64,000 nt of DNA from CAVQMC01 sp963713505 (GTDB lineage: Bacteria; Bacteroidota; Ignavibacteria; Ignavibacteriales; Ignavibacteriaceae). Under the pieces are notes generated by a model. The model did no database searches. It had not been told where the DNA came from and saw nothing but the letters and a program-made list of their open reading frames with translations. The position numbers and the translations under genes were made by a program. Numbering within the stretch: position 1 is the stretch's first letter; every line of letters starts with the position of its first letter. Positions 28,810-38,338 of this stretch are shown one piece after another. The stretch covers positions 62,001-126,000 of the forward strand of contig CAVQMC010000020.1 of the NCBI GenBank assembly GCA_963713505.1, written 5' to 3'.

Positions 28810-29765
28810 CTAAAATTCTATAGTATATTTCCAAACTTTTGATATACCTACACTAGTTTCTCGAGTATACTGAGTACAAAAAGGGAAAATAACACTACAA
28901 GGTTGATTAATTCTTTCTTTTATGTAATACAAAGCAAATCCTAATGTTTGAGCTTTTGTAGAGAGAGGGCTTAAATATAAGTTAGTTATTGATTTATATT
29001 TATTTTCTTTATCAATACATTCTCTTAGTGTTTGTGCAGTTAAAAACGGATCATTAGCTGGAGCAAAATAACTTGAGTTGACATCAAGGAATTGTTTCCC
29101 ACCAATTGATTCTTCAGCTTTATATGATCGTAAAATATTTTCCTGATACATATCTGGTTGCAAAGATGGGAAGCCAAATAATTGAATTTTTTTTGCATGC
29201 TCTTTATCTTCTGATACACTATTTATTAATTTATGATCGTATCCTGAACCAATTATCAATACATCATTTGAAGTGTCAGGGTTGTGAGTCCCCTCAAAAC
29301 CTTCTACTTGGCGAACCTTGTATACAGAATCAATGGTGAAAATCGTTTTTTCCTTTTTACTATAAGAATAGGATCCGAATAAATTACATCAAATTTTTTG
29401 ATGTTATTTTAAATAGATATATATAATAAAAACATGATATGTGGACTAATAATCCAGTTATGTCAATACATAATCGATCAAGTTTATATCTATCAATTTG
29501 ATTAAAATAATCTACAATAATATCTGATTCGGATTTTTTTTCATTATAATCAAATATTTCTCCATTTTGGGGAAATTCCTTGTAAATAATTATACTCTGG
29601 TAGGATAAGCCAATTTTTATTTTTAGCCTGAACTTTTGAAAATACCTCCTTCACTCTTGTACTATCATTAAATGCGGAAATAATTAATGACCATGAATTT
29701 TCTTTAAAAAATCTACTTAGATCAGTATACTTCTTTTTATAGAAAAATGTATAATCGAATTCCAT
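28810..29765 (-). CDS. Island operon protein of unknown family, several frame breaks
   Basis: Reconstructed length about 318 residues. It starts at ATG 29765 (MEFDYTFFYKKKYTDLSRFF) and is open to about 29555; the next piece runs NGEIFDYNEKKSESDIIVDY and DRLCIDITG to about 29420; then KKFDVIYSDP; then from about 29345 KTIFTIDSVYKVRQVEGFEG up to the stop at 28810. At least three breaks are present. Alternating hydrophobic strands and glycine turns (LCIDITG, VIYSDP, VLIIGSGYDH, LFGFPSLQPDMYQEN) suggest a Rossmann-like alpha/beta fold, but I do not recognise the family. The start overlaps the end of the ATPase gene by 49 bases and the stop lies just before dut. It may be the effector or sensor of the island system. 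Confidence 0.55.
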
Positions 29766-31757
29766 TTTATTTTAAAAAGAGTTGTTTGATTATTACTTAA
29801 ATCATTATTTCTAAATGGAGCATTATATCTATTTAATCTATCCTTAAGGACTTGTTTATAGTATTTTGTTTGAGAAGGATTAAAAATAGCATCTACTTCT
29901 AAATTGGTTAATTTAAGTTCACCCCGTTTATATAAAGGTAAATCCCATTTGGGAGCTAAAATTCCATTTATCTGAAAAATAACATCTTTCCTTTTCGAAT
30001 TCTTATCTTTGCGATCACTTTTCTTTAATAAGTAAGAATATTGAGTTGCTAAATTTATATATTCATATGTTTCTATAGAAATTTCTGATATGTCTATACT
30101 GACTGCACATAAGGAACATTCAGGAGGTGTATTAGAATACCTAATTTCTTTTAAAAAAGTACCTAACCTACTTATTCCATCTCGAATATCTTTACTAAAA
30201 TTACTTACAGATCTAGCATCTTCAAAGAACCATTCCACTGCATCTTTTAAACCTTTTTGTTGTGCATCTAGTGAAATTATACCACCATTAAATGGATTTT
30301 CACCATTAAAATAGGACCATTTATAAATATGTTTAAGAATAACTAGTAAAATCCGAGGTATCCCTGCAGACATTTTTATAAACGATTGAATACCTGGATA
30401 TATTATTTTCTCCCCACATTCAAAAATTAACATGTCTTGAATATCTTTTTTAAATTTATCAATTACTTTATAATGATTATTATCTTTCTCTCCTTTTATA
30501 AAAGATTGGAGACTTTTTTGAATATTAAGAATTGATGAGTTAATATCATCAATTAACCCATCTTTCCAATTTCTATAAAAAAGAAAGACATTAGTTCTTT
30601 CGAGAAATAGATTTTCTGGATATTTAAGTCTTTCAATTATAAATTCTATTTTTTCTTCTTGAAGGAAAATATTTTCCAAATCCTTTTTCAGTCTTTTTAA
30701 AATATGGTATATCACTTCCTGCATATTTTTGGTTTAATTTCTCAAATATCTGATCTATATTATATTCTTCGAAAAAGTCACTTAATTTTTCAGTTATTTT
30801 TGTGATATCAGTTATTGGATGTTTCCCATACTTAGATAATCTTTTAATTATTAAATCCCTAACGAATTTATCATATTCCGCATCTTTATCCCTAAAATTT
30901 TCATCAATAATAAACTTTTCATATTCAGATCCTTCTTTGTTTTCTTCATTTGCACTAAATGTTTGATATGTTCTTATTCCATAAAGTCTAGAACCTACTC
31001 TAAATGAACATGGCAAGTTTTTTTCTCGCAAAACTGTATTAATGTATTTCTGTTGAGTTTCTGTGAGATTTTCAAATTCATCTATTAGATATAAAAACTG
31101 CACATCCTTGAAAAATGGTATCAATTTGCTTATGATTTCAGGTATACCATATATCATTTTTCCTGGGCTAATATTAATTTTAATTCCATCTAGGTTTCTA
31201 ACAATAGCATAATTATTAACATTGATATCCACAACTTTTTGCATTTCTTCTAATTTGAATAGTAGAGAAGAAATGTCACTAGTTTTAGATTCTATTTTTT
31301 CATCAAATAAGTTTAGAATCTCATTTACTACAATTAATTCTTCATCAAAATGAATAATATTATTCAAATCTCTCAAAGCTCGTAATGTAATTTGTGATAA
31401 CCATAGTTCTATATAATAAGCAAAGATAGATTCCCATAGTTTGTTATCTTGATGTTTATCAGAAAATCTATTAGAATTTAAACCACTACATCTAAAATAT
31501 AGTCCGATGTAGCCATCATTCGTTATCCTTTTCAATAGATCTTTTTTATATCTAATTTTTTGCAATGGAAAAGAAAAATAGCGCATCAAGTGAGTTTTAC
31601 CACTGCCCTTACCACCTAAAATAAGAAGAGGCATTGGTGAAGTAGGTTTCACAATATCCACAAATCCTTTTCCCTCAGGGATATCAACCCAAAAAGTATT
31701 AATTTCATCATCAGAAAAATCAGTTGCTTTAGTTATATTAAAAGGATTTATTTCCAT
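29717..31757 (-). CDS. P-loop ATPase, ORC/CDC6-like, one frame break
   Basis: About 680 residues when joined. Walker A is GGKGSGKT (48-55), Walker B IDEFEN (225-230 in FLYLIDEFENLT), followed by the arginine-rich SFRVGSRLYGIRTY, which may act as sensor. The N-terminal 360 residues are in one frame (to SDIPYF) and the rest, from about 30690, in another (LKRLKKDLENIF); the break lies at TTTTAAAAAG. The C-terminal half is helical with SAGIPRILLVILKHIYKW, a pattern seen in ORC/CDC6 or STAND-type ATPases, and a PPECSLC cysteine pair. It begins six bases after the PRTase-like gene. Such ATPases often act as regulators or sensors in conflict systems; the role here is inferred. Confidence 0.8.
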
Positions 31758-31763
31758 TAAATA

Positions 31764-32751
31764 TTAATTATAGTTTTTATTATATCTTTTAAAAATTGGC
31801 TTCCAAGGTACTTCTTTCTCATCATACCAAATTATGGGTAAAGTGTTATCAGGCGTATTATGTTGAAAAGCTAACAATAATTGTCCGTTTAAAACCTAAT
31901 GAATTATATTTTGCACAAGAAGTCAAGTCTTTTGTAGGAATTCCTTCAAGTTTACAAATGGAATACATTAATTTTTCACCATAAGATTTACATAAATCTT
32001 CTAAATATTTTTTTTCTATTACGTCAGGGCAATCTTTAAAATATCTAGAATCACTTTCAAAACACTTGAATGAATCATCCAATTCAAATACTGCATCTAC
32101 ATAATCAAATTTAGTGTTTTTAGTTACTAAATCCTTTCCCGATTTTGTTGAAAATAATATAAGATAATCAACTTGACAATCTGAACAAAGATTTTTAAGA
32201 TAGCTTACGATGCTATTTGAATATCTTTGAGCTTGAACCCCGCTGCCACAGAAGTCATCAATAAAAACATAATGCATAATATCACTATTGGCAAGAGTTG
32301 GATTATTAGAACCATAGCGATCAAATATTTCATGCGCATGAATAAAAAGGCTTTTTGGTAATTTATTTTCTTGTCTAAAAAAATACAATAAATGTGGGCC
32401 ACTTTCCGAAGGATTTCCTATTCCCAAAAATCGAGTCTTACGTAATTCTTTATTAAATATTTCAGTTATAATCCTGTTATCTAATGTATCATTGTTATTT
32501 AATCTTATTGATTCAACTACTCTATATTTGTAAAGGTCTTCAAATAATATTCTTAATAGGTGCCTCATTTGAGAACCACCAAAATACATGAATTGAGACA
32601 ATAAATACAAAGCATGCAATTTCTCTTTGTCGTTTTGATAATTGTCAAGCCAATTTTCAATTTTTAATTTATGTGTTGAATGTTCCCATATGGTCTCATT
32701 TAGAATCTTAATTTTTTCAAAAAGTTCTTCTTTTAATTCATTTTCGTTCAT
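31764..32751 (-). CDS. Phosphoribosyltransferase-like protein of conflict systems (PRTase-CE type), one frame break
   Basis: About 328 residues when joined. The core has a PRPP-loop-like motif FIDDFCGSGVQA (163-174), where a usual PRTase has a DD-x-x-x-T-G-x-T type loop; strand and loop context fit. N-terminal ALYLLSQFMYFGGSQMRHLL is also characteristic. The frame ends early at GFKRTIIVSFST; shifting by one base at the TTTTAAA near 31888 continues GQLLLAFQHNTPDNTLPIIW to a stop at 31764. From memory, proteins of this type (named PRTase-CE in Pfam) are predicted members of prokaryotic conflict systems. Whether it transfers a phosphoribosyl group or hydrolyses or modifies a nucleotide is unknown. 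Confidence 0.75.
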
Positions 32752-32759
32752 AATTTATT

Positions 32760-34160
32760 CTATTTCTTTTGAAAGATTAATACCCATTCACGTGAAATGA
32801 TATTGGCGGTTTTATTCCTTTTAGTCATCAATCCATATGACTTTATTTCATCTATAAGTTTTAATTTAAGCTCCAAATTCATATTCAACAATAATTCTGT
32901 TATGTATTTTTGAGTTTCAAATTTATATGAACATATGGTATTATTACCTACTATAAGAATTAGATATCCTTTTTCTTTTAAATAATTGAGAGAATTTTTA
33001 AGAGCAATTTCCATTTCATTTAAATAATTGCTAGCAATATATGCACGTAAAGGGTTTTTTTTATGTATAAGTCTCAATTTTTTGTTAGCTTCTTCAATCC
33101 CTGTATCTAAATTTTGTTGGTAATCATTCTTTTTATAATTTTCTCTCCCAATTATATTATTGTCATATTCCCTAATTTTAGCTCCCAGTAGATTTTCTAA
33201 CCATCCTAAACTTAAACTAGAAGCTCTTATATATTTTTGAGCCCCAGCATAAGGCGGAGATGTTATTATAAGATCAGCTTTCTTTCGTTTTATATTATAT
33301 ACTTTTGACCAAGAAGCATCATCCAAAATCTTTATGTCAGAATTAATTACGTTTGCAAAATAATCATTATCTGTTATATTGGTTTTAAAACCTTCATATT
33401 CCTTTAAATTGTCTTTAACAATATCAAAAAAAGTTTCAAAAACGTTGATATCAAACAAAGATTCTAAATGATTATTACTAATTTTTCGAAATGGATGCTT
33501 AACAGGATATTGATCTTTTTTTAGTTTAACTGGTACAGAAACTCTTGGATCGGCTAAACTTACCTTTCTTAAGCAACTGGAAAAACATAAATAATAAAAA
33601 TTTCTATATTTTTTACTTTTAATTTGTTCTATCTCATATTTTAACCTTCCTAACTTTTCAATGGTTTTTGGCAAAAACCAGAATTCTGTATTTATTTGTT
33701 TTGGGTGGAATAATTTCAGGTCTTTATTTTTAGCTAATTCAACTTTAATATTATTTTTGTGTTTGTAAAGTGTATCTAAATTAAAATTGGTTGTTTTAAT
33801 TTGGGAAATAAGAGCTGCCAAAGGATTAAGATCTATTCCTACCGCGGAGCGATTTCCTAAAATAGCTTCCAACAAAACAGTGCCAGATCCACAAAATGGA
33901 TCAAAGATTGTGTCATTTGGTTTTGAGAATATATTATTATTTATAAAAAAATATGGAATATGAGGTAATAATTTTGCGGGATAAGGATGTAGAAAATGAG
34001 TAGCTCTTTCAATTCCACTTAAATTTTTCACTAGTTTTCTGAAAGAGATAGTAATGGGTTTTTGAGATTTCTGAAATCTATTAAAAAAATCTATAATAAT
34101 TTTATCGAAATTATCCAATTCACCTTTATTTGTAGTTTGATTATTTTTCTTTTGACTCAT
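32760..34160 (-). CDS. DNA methyltransferase (N4/N6 amino type), first gene of the island operon
   Basis: 466 residues. Motif I is FDPFCGSGT (86-94), preceded by HFLHPYPAKLLPHIP as motif X-like region; motif IV is TSPPY (300-304) in ADLIITSPPYAGAQKY. TSPPY is often seen in N4-cytosine methylases, but adenine cannot be excluded. The order (I before IV) differs from the orphan methylase at 13724, so the two are not close paralogues. It is the promoter-proximal gene, eight bases before the PRTase-like gene. It may mark host DNA so that the other components spare it. No typical restriction endonuclease domain is seen in the operon. Confidence 0.88.
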   Translation of the reverse strand: MSQKKNNQTTNKGELDNFDKIIIDFFNRFQKSQKPITISFRKLVKNLSGIERATHFLHPYPAKLLPHIPYFFINNNIFSKPNDTIFDPFCGSGTVLLEAILGNRSAVGIDLNPLAALISQIKTTNFNLDTLYKHKNNIKVELAKNKDLKLFHPKQINTEFWFLPKTIEKLGRLKYEIEQIKSKKYRNFYYLCFSSCLRKVSLADPRVSVPVKLKKDQYPVKHPFRKISNNHLESLFDINVFETFFDIVKDNLKEYEGFKTNITDNDYFANVINSDIKILDDASWSKVYNIKRKKADLIITSPPYAGAQKYIRASSLSLGWLENLLGAKIREYDNNIIGRENYKKNDYQQNLDTGIEEANKKLRLIHKKNPLRAYIASNYLNEMEIALKNSLNYLKEKGYLILIVGNNTICSYKFETQKYITELLLNMNLELKLKLIDEIKSYGLMTKRNKTANIISREWVLIFQKK

Positions 34161-34539
34161 TCTGGATAGCAGAAAATGATTAAATGATTGATACCCCTAT
34201 TAATTTATTAAATACTCAAGTATCTGAAATCTAAAACTTTTTAAGCTTGTCTTACTTTGCGAAATTATTAAATCAATTGTGTTTTCATTATAATTCTACT
34301 TTTATTATATACTAATTTAAACATGGGAATATTGAAGAGCAATAAAAAAATGTATTTATTATATTCTGTATTTAGATAATGTTGAATTTAAAAAATTCTA
34401 ATCAAAAAATTGAATTATTATTTATCTGTAACTAAAAATATAAAACAAAATTTATTAGCAAAGTACTATACAAAAATTTTTTTAGTTGATTCTTTAGCTA
34501 AAAAATCTATGATAATTTGACGAAAACGCAACTTTAAGA
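34161..34539. other. Right end of island: promoter region of the operon
   Basis: About 380 very AT-rich bases between the methyltransferase start and the tRNA remnant. I find no gene in it. The operon promoter must lie here because all five genes run leftwards from 34160, but I could not fix -35/-10 elements with confidence. Confidence 0.4.
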
Positions 34540-34619
34540 ATGGCGGAATTGGTAGACGCGCTAGGTTCAGGGTCTAGTGGGAGCAATCCCGTACAGGTTC
34601 GAGTCCTGCTCCGGGCACT
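34540..34619 (+). repeat. Right 80-bp direct repeat (attR-like): tRNA-Leu without its 5' acceptor strand
   Basis: Exact copy of 27906-27985. The six bases before the repeat are TTAAGA instead of GCCCGG, so the acceptor stem cannot form and this is a remnant, not a second functional tRNA. It marks the chromosome side of the island. Confidence 0.9.
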
Positions 34620-34625
34620 GAAATT

Positions 34626-34660
34626 AAGCTGTGAAATATTTTTTATTCACAGCTTTTTTT
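34626..34660 (+). terminator. Terminator downstream of the tRNA-Leu remnant
   Basis: AAGCTGTGAA (34626-34635) pairs with TTCACAGCTT (34646-34655), followed by T to 34660. It is almost the same as the terminator after the intact tRNA, with a few differences in the loop and upper stem. Confidence 0.8.
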
Positions 34661-34741
34661 GATTTAAAAAAATATTTACAACTTTATATTATATTTAGAT
34701 ACTTAATTAAATCTGTCAACTTCAATTTCATGGGTTAAATT

Positions 34742-35505
34742 ATGGGAAACAAAAACAGGTACTTAAAAAAAGTATTACTTTTTATATTTAATTATTTTTG
34801 CAATTATAGGTTTTGGTGCGACTCTTCAATTTTTAAGTTCCAGCAAAATTCTAAAAAATAAAAATGGTATTGCTGCAAATAATAACAACACAAACATTAA
34901 TCCCCAAAAAAACAATTAAAAGTAAAAGAAGATATTCAATTTAGTTATTCTAAACCTTTAAAAGTTAAAGGGTTCAGATTATTATATGATGGATTTAATA
35001 ACAAATAGTGATTATAATAAAAACTCATCATTTAAAAGAGCAGGAATAAAGAATAAGTATACCGCTAATATTTTTTATTTTTTAACCAAAGTAATAATTA
35101 TTATCATTTATTGTTTAATAGACAAGTATTAATTCTTTCTAATTACAGATTGTATTTTGACAAAGATAGTTCACTTATGAAAATTATATATACTGCTATT
35201 CCAGAAGATACTAATAATGATGGCTATATTAGTGAAGATGATAATCATGTGTTATTTATAAGCAATGAAAGTGGAAGAGAACTAGTAACAATTACTGATG
35301 TAAAACAGAGTGTTAATAATTATACAATCTTGAATAAAGACTATCTGTTGATAACAATACTGTCCCTCAAAAAGACATACCAAAAGAAAAATGGAAGAAA
35401 AGTTATATACTTTATAATATTAAAGAAAAAAAAGAAGTATCAAGTAATAAATTTCAATTTTTGTATAAAAAAGCTAAAATTATATTTTTAGGTAAGAATT
35501 CTTAA
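34742..35505 (+). pseudogene. Damaged membrane-anchored protein with EF-hand-like loop
   Basis: Starting at ATG 34742 (MGNKNRYLKKVLLFIF) the frame changes several times, but a continuous protein can be followed: a transmembrane anchor (IIIFAIIGFGATLQFL), an Asn-rich linker, SYSKPLKVKGF, then ILSNYRLYFDKDSSLMKIIY, and a canonical calcium-loop DTNNDGYISEDD at 35206-35241. After it come HVLFISNESGRELVTITDVK and, in another frame, the C-terminus to 35505 (KKAKIIFLGKNS). LFISN-GRELVTIT resembles a beta-propeller blade. At least four breaks. The family was not recognised beyond the EF-hand-like loop. Confidence 0.5.
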
Positions 35506-35550
35506 AAAAATTTATTTTTGTTCATTAAATATAAAATCGAAATCATTCCT

Positions 35551-36177
35551 ATGTACCTCAAATGGATAATCTGCAATGTAAGTGAAATTCAAAAAGAAAG
35601 TTTTTCAAAAGCTCAATCTGTTTGGATTGAAATAAATAATACAAAAGGATTTTTATTTCAAACCGGCGGATGGAATTTATATGATGATAACGAAGCTTGT
35701 ATTTTGTCTGCCTGGAAAGATAAAGAATCCTATTCTTACTTTATGGAAAATATTCACGATGAAATTACTGCAAAGAATGATCAGCAGAAAACTTATGAAT
35801 CAATTTCCGTTGAATTTTATTTAAATGATTTTGATGTAATAAATTTAAATGATATTGTTAAAGATGCTGAATATTTAAAATTATTGAATTACTCAGTTAA
35901 CCCAATTATGGTTAATCATTTTGAAGACGCTTTAAAATCCACAATGCATATCAAAACAAACGAAAAAATAAATATAATTTTAGCAGACGCAAAAAATAAT
36001 CCTGATAAATATTTATACTTTTCATTCTGGAATGATCAAAAAATTATCAAAATTTTTTAAGTAATAATTCCGGATTATTCAAACAAACAAAAAGAAATTA
36101 TAAAAGATCTTTCATCAGCAAAAAGTTATGATATATTTCTTGAAGATTCCTGGAAAGCAATTTCAATTTCACAATAG
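35551..36177 (+). pseudogene. DUF4937/YdbC-like protein interrupted by an in-frame stop
   Basis: ATG 35551 starts MYLKWIICNVSEIQKESFSK, then GFLFQTGGWNLYDDNEACIL and SAWKDKESYSYFMENIHD. This is the pattern of the DUF4937 family (Bacillus YdbC-like), a small dimeric ferredoxin-like fold of unknown role. A second half (residues 90-208) appears to repeat the type. The frame reaches TAA at 36058, but the same frame continues open for 38 more codons (VIIPDYSNKQKEIIKDLSSA...SWKAISISQ) to a TAG at 36175. Thus the break is a nonsense codon, not a frameshift, directly after a run of T. The downstream methyltransferase starts 11 bases later. Confidence 0.65.
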
Positions 36178-36188
36178 TCAAATCGATT

Positions 36189-36835
36189 ATGTCTTACGAT
36201 AAAACCTACACAAATATAAAAAACATGTTCGGTGAAGAGCCGGAAAAAACATTAATAAAATTCATAAACAAAATAGATAAGTTTAAACCGGTACTTGATA
36301 TTGGAGCAGGGCAGGGAAGTAATTCAGTTTATCTAGCTTCAAATGGTTTTTCTGTTGATGCTGTTGATCCATCCGGGGTTGCAATCTTGAAACTATAAAT
36401 GAAATATCAAAAAAAGAGAATAACATTATTCATGGCTTTCAGAAAAACTTCAATAATTTTGTACCTGAACAAATTCCTTTTTCTGCAATTTTAGTTTTCG
36501 GATTGATTCAGATATTAAGCCGTAATGAAATTAATAATCTTATTAATAAAATAAATGAATGGACAGCAAAAAATAGTCTTGTTTTTATCACTGGATTTTC
36601 AAATAAAGATTCATCATTTAAAAGTTACAATAAGGAATGGAATAACTGCGGTAATAATTCTTTTACTGATAACAATGGAAATTACAGAAGTTTTTTGGAA
36701 GACGATGAAATCTTAAATTATTTTAAAGATTATAATATCCTTCATCATTTTGAAGGATTAGGACCAAAGCATCGCCACGGTGATGGTCCTATTCAACAGC
36801 ATGCTGTAATTGAATTAGTTGTATTTAAGATTTAA
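36189..36835 (+). CDS. Class I SAM-dependent methyltransferase, one frame break
   Basis: About 215 residues joined. Motif I is LDIGAGQGSNSVYLA, with an acidic residue at the end of the second strand in VDAVDPS. The frame stops at 36398 after GVAILKL; one missing base near 36388 continues as ETINEISKKENNIIHGFQKN, AILVFGLIQILSRNEINNL and so on to 36835. The C-terminal HHFEGLGPKHRHGDGPIQQH is histidine-rich, as in tellurite-resistance-like (TehB) methyltransferases. The substrate is unknown. Confidence 0.7.
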
Positions 36836-36919
36836 TTTTACAAATGTCAATTAATTAAGTTGCATTTCAATTTGCTGAAAGTTCTTTATTTTTATCTAAT
36901 TTTATAAAATTTAGTTATC

Positions 36920-37798
36920 ATGATCGATCAGGAATATAAAGATTTAAAGAAGTTCTCTCGAAACATTGGAATCCCGGAAAAAAATTTAGTTGAAGCATTT
37001 AAAATAGAACAAGAATTTCATTACCAAATTTTGAATGAGAATTCACCCGAGATCAGAAAAAAATTATATAAGGATGTTTATAGAACAGTTCATAAAATTT
37101 ATGGAAAAACCGAAAATGATATAAATAAATTTCCTAATCCAAAAGATTACATTGTTAAAATGTTTAGGAAAGAATTAGAAAATAAATCTATTTTAGATGT
37201 TGGCTGCGGAGAAGGATATTTCCTTGCCAGTATTTCAGTTCAAATTGCTCATAAAGAATTAATGGGAATTGATGTTTCAATTCCGGTTAATTCTATGAAA
37301 CGAAAAGACATTAAATTTATAAAGACCGATATTATCAATTTTAATCTTGACAGAAAATTTGATATTGTTTTCGCTGATCAGGTTGTTGAGCATATTGCAC
37401 CTGCAGATCTTGATTCTTTTTTAAACTCGATTGTAAATGCACTAGACGAAAATGGAAAATTTATTTTTCTCGCTCCTAACAAGTATTTTGGACCAAGTGA
37501 TGTGACCAGAATTAAAGACTTTTCTTATACAGGTAAAATGCCTGCGGAAGGTACACATCTCAATGAAACAAGTTATGTTGATATGATGCCTATACTTAAG
37601 AAACATGGATTTTCTAAATTTAAAATATTGCTTCCGGTGCCCAAATTAAAAAAGCTATTCCCTAAATTAAGACTAAGTCCTTCAATTTTGATTTTTATAG
37701 AGAAACATAATTTTGTATTAAATTGTTTGTATAAATTAAAGTATAAAGGTATTCCAATTCTTCGATTTGAAACAATTTTAATATGTTCAAAAAAATAA
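36920..37798 (+). CDS. Class I SAM-dependent methyltransferase
   Basis: 292 residues. A helical N-terminal 80 residues is followed by the SAM domain: ILDVGCGEGYFLASI (motif I), LMGIDVSIP, FIKTDIINF, FDIVFADQVVEHI (motif IV region) and GKFIFLAPNKYFGPSD. This is the Methyltransf_25/UbiE-like fold. The substrate cannot be told; the N-terminal part suggests a small molecule or lipid rather than DNA. It stands alone between other small enzymes. Confidence 0.82.
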   Translation: MIDQEYKDLKKFSRNIGIPEKNLVEAFKIEQEFHYQILNENSPEIRKKLYKDVYRTVHKIYGKTENDINKFPNPKDYIVKMFRKELENKSILDVGCGEGYFLASISVQIAHKELMGIDVSIPVNSMKRKDIKFIKTDIINFNLDRKFDIVFADQVVEHIAPADLDSFLNSIVNALDENGKFIFLAPNKYFGPSDVTRIKDFSYTGKMPAEGTHLNETSYVDMMPILKKHGFSKFKILLPVPKLKKLFPKLRLSPSILIFIEKHNFVLNCLYKLKYKGIPILRFETILICSKK

Positions 37799-37859
37799 TA
37801 TGATTTAATAAAAATGAACATAATTTTTTAGAATAATGATAATTATTTATGTATAAGAA

Positions 37860-38297
37860 ATGGATAAATTTTTAGAAGCTGCAATTGAAGAAGCAAAAAT
37901 CGGGTTGAAAGAAGGCGGAATTCCTATTGGATCAGTACTTGTAATTGACGGAAAAATTGTTGGTCGTGGACATAACAGGCGTGTGCAGAAAGGAAGTGCA
38001 GTTCTGCATGCGGAAATGGATTGTCTGGAAAATGCAGGACGAATTAAGCCTTCGGAGTATAAACGTGCTGTACTTTATTCAACTTTATCTCCCTGCGATA
38101 TGTGCAGCGGAGCAATTCTTCTTTATGGAATTCCTAAAGTTGTTATTGGAGAAAACAAAACTTTTAAAGGACCCGAAGAGTATGTAAAATCAAGAGGAGT
38201 GGAGGTAACAGTTCTTGATAACATCGAATGTCAAAAACTTATGGAAGAATTTATAGAAAAAAATCATGAACTTTGGAATGAAGATATCGGCGAATAG
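37860..38297 (+). CDS. Cytosine deaminase, fungal FCY1-like
   Basis: 145 residues with the zinc deaminase motifs HAE (His50, Glu52) and PCDMC (Cys79, Cys82). The whole protein follows the yeast cytosine deaminase pattern, not only the zinc site: GGIPIGSVLV, RGHNRRVQKGSAVLH, STLSPCDMCSGAILLYGIPK, VIGENKTFKG and the C-terminal WNEDIGE. This is compared from memory with yeast Fcy1 (LSPCDMCTGAIIMYGIPR, WFEDIGE). It should convert cytosine to uracil for pyrimidine salvage. tRNA adenosine deaminase or guanine deaminase would differ in these segments. No membrane or export signal. Confidence 0.85.
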   Translation: MDKFLEAAIEEAKIGLKEGGIPIGSVLVIDGKIVGRGHNRRVQKGSAVLHAEMDCLENAGRIKPSEYKRAVLYSTLSPCDMCSGAILLYGIPKVVIGENKTFKGPEEYVKSRGVEVTVLDNIECQKLMEEFIEKNHELWNEDIGE

Positions 38298-38338
38298 CTG
38301 ATTTATAGATTATTTATCAGAGAAGAATAATTTTTAAT

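Larger units (their letters stand above)
27986..34619. mobile_element. Genomic island integrated at tRNA-Leu, carrying a five-gene methylase-PRTase-ATPase operon
   Basis: The segment lies between an intact tRNA-Leu and an exact 80-bp repeat of its 3' portion, with the same orientation. All five genes run on the minus strand, opposite to the tRNA, with tiny gaps or overlaps: methyltransferase, PRTase-like, ATPase, unknown, dUTPase. No integrase or transposase is visible, so the island may be moved in trans or may have lost its recombinase. The unassigned 320 bases at the left end and 380 bases at the right end could hold remnants. Cargo of this type is usual for anti-phage islands. Confidence 0.75.

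Noticed and set aside
32760..34160. A classical restriction-modification system
   Set aside because: No restriction endonuclease domain is visible in the operon; the partners are a PRTase-like protein, an ATPase and an unknown protein.
34540..34619. A second tRNA-Leu gene
   Set aside because: The 5' acceptor strand is replaced by unrelated bases (TTAAGA), so the cloverleaf cannot close; it is the repeat left by integration.
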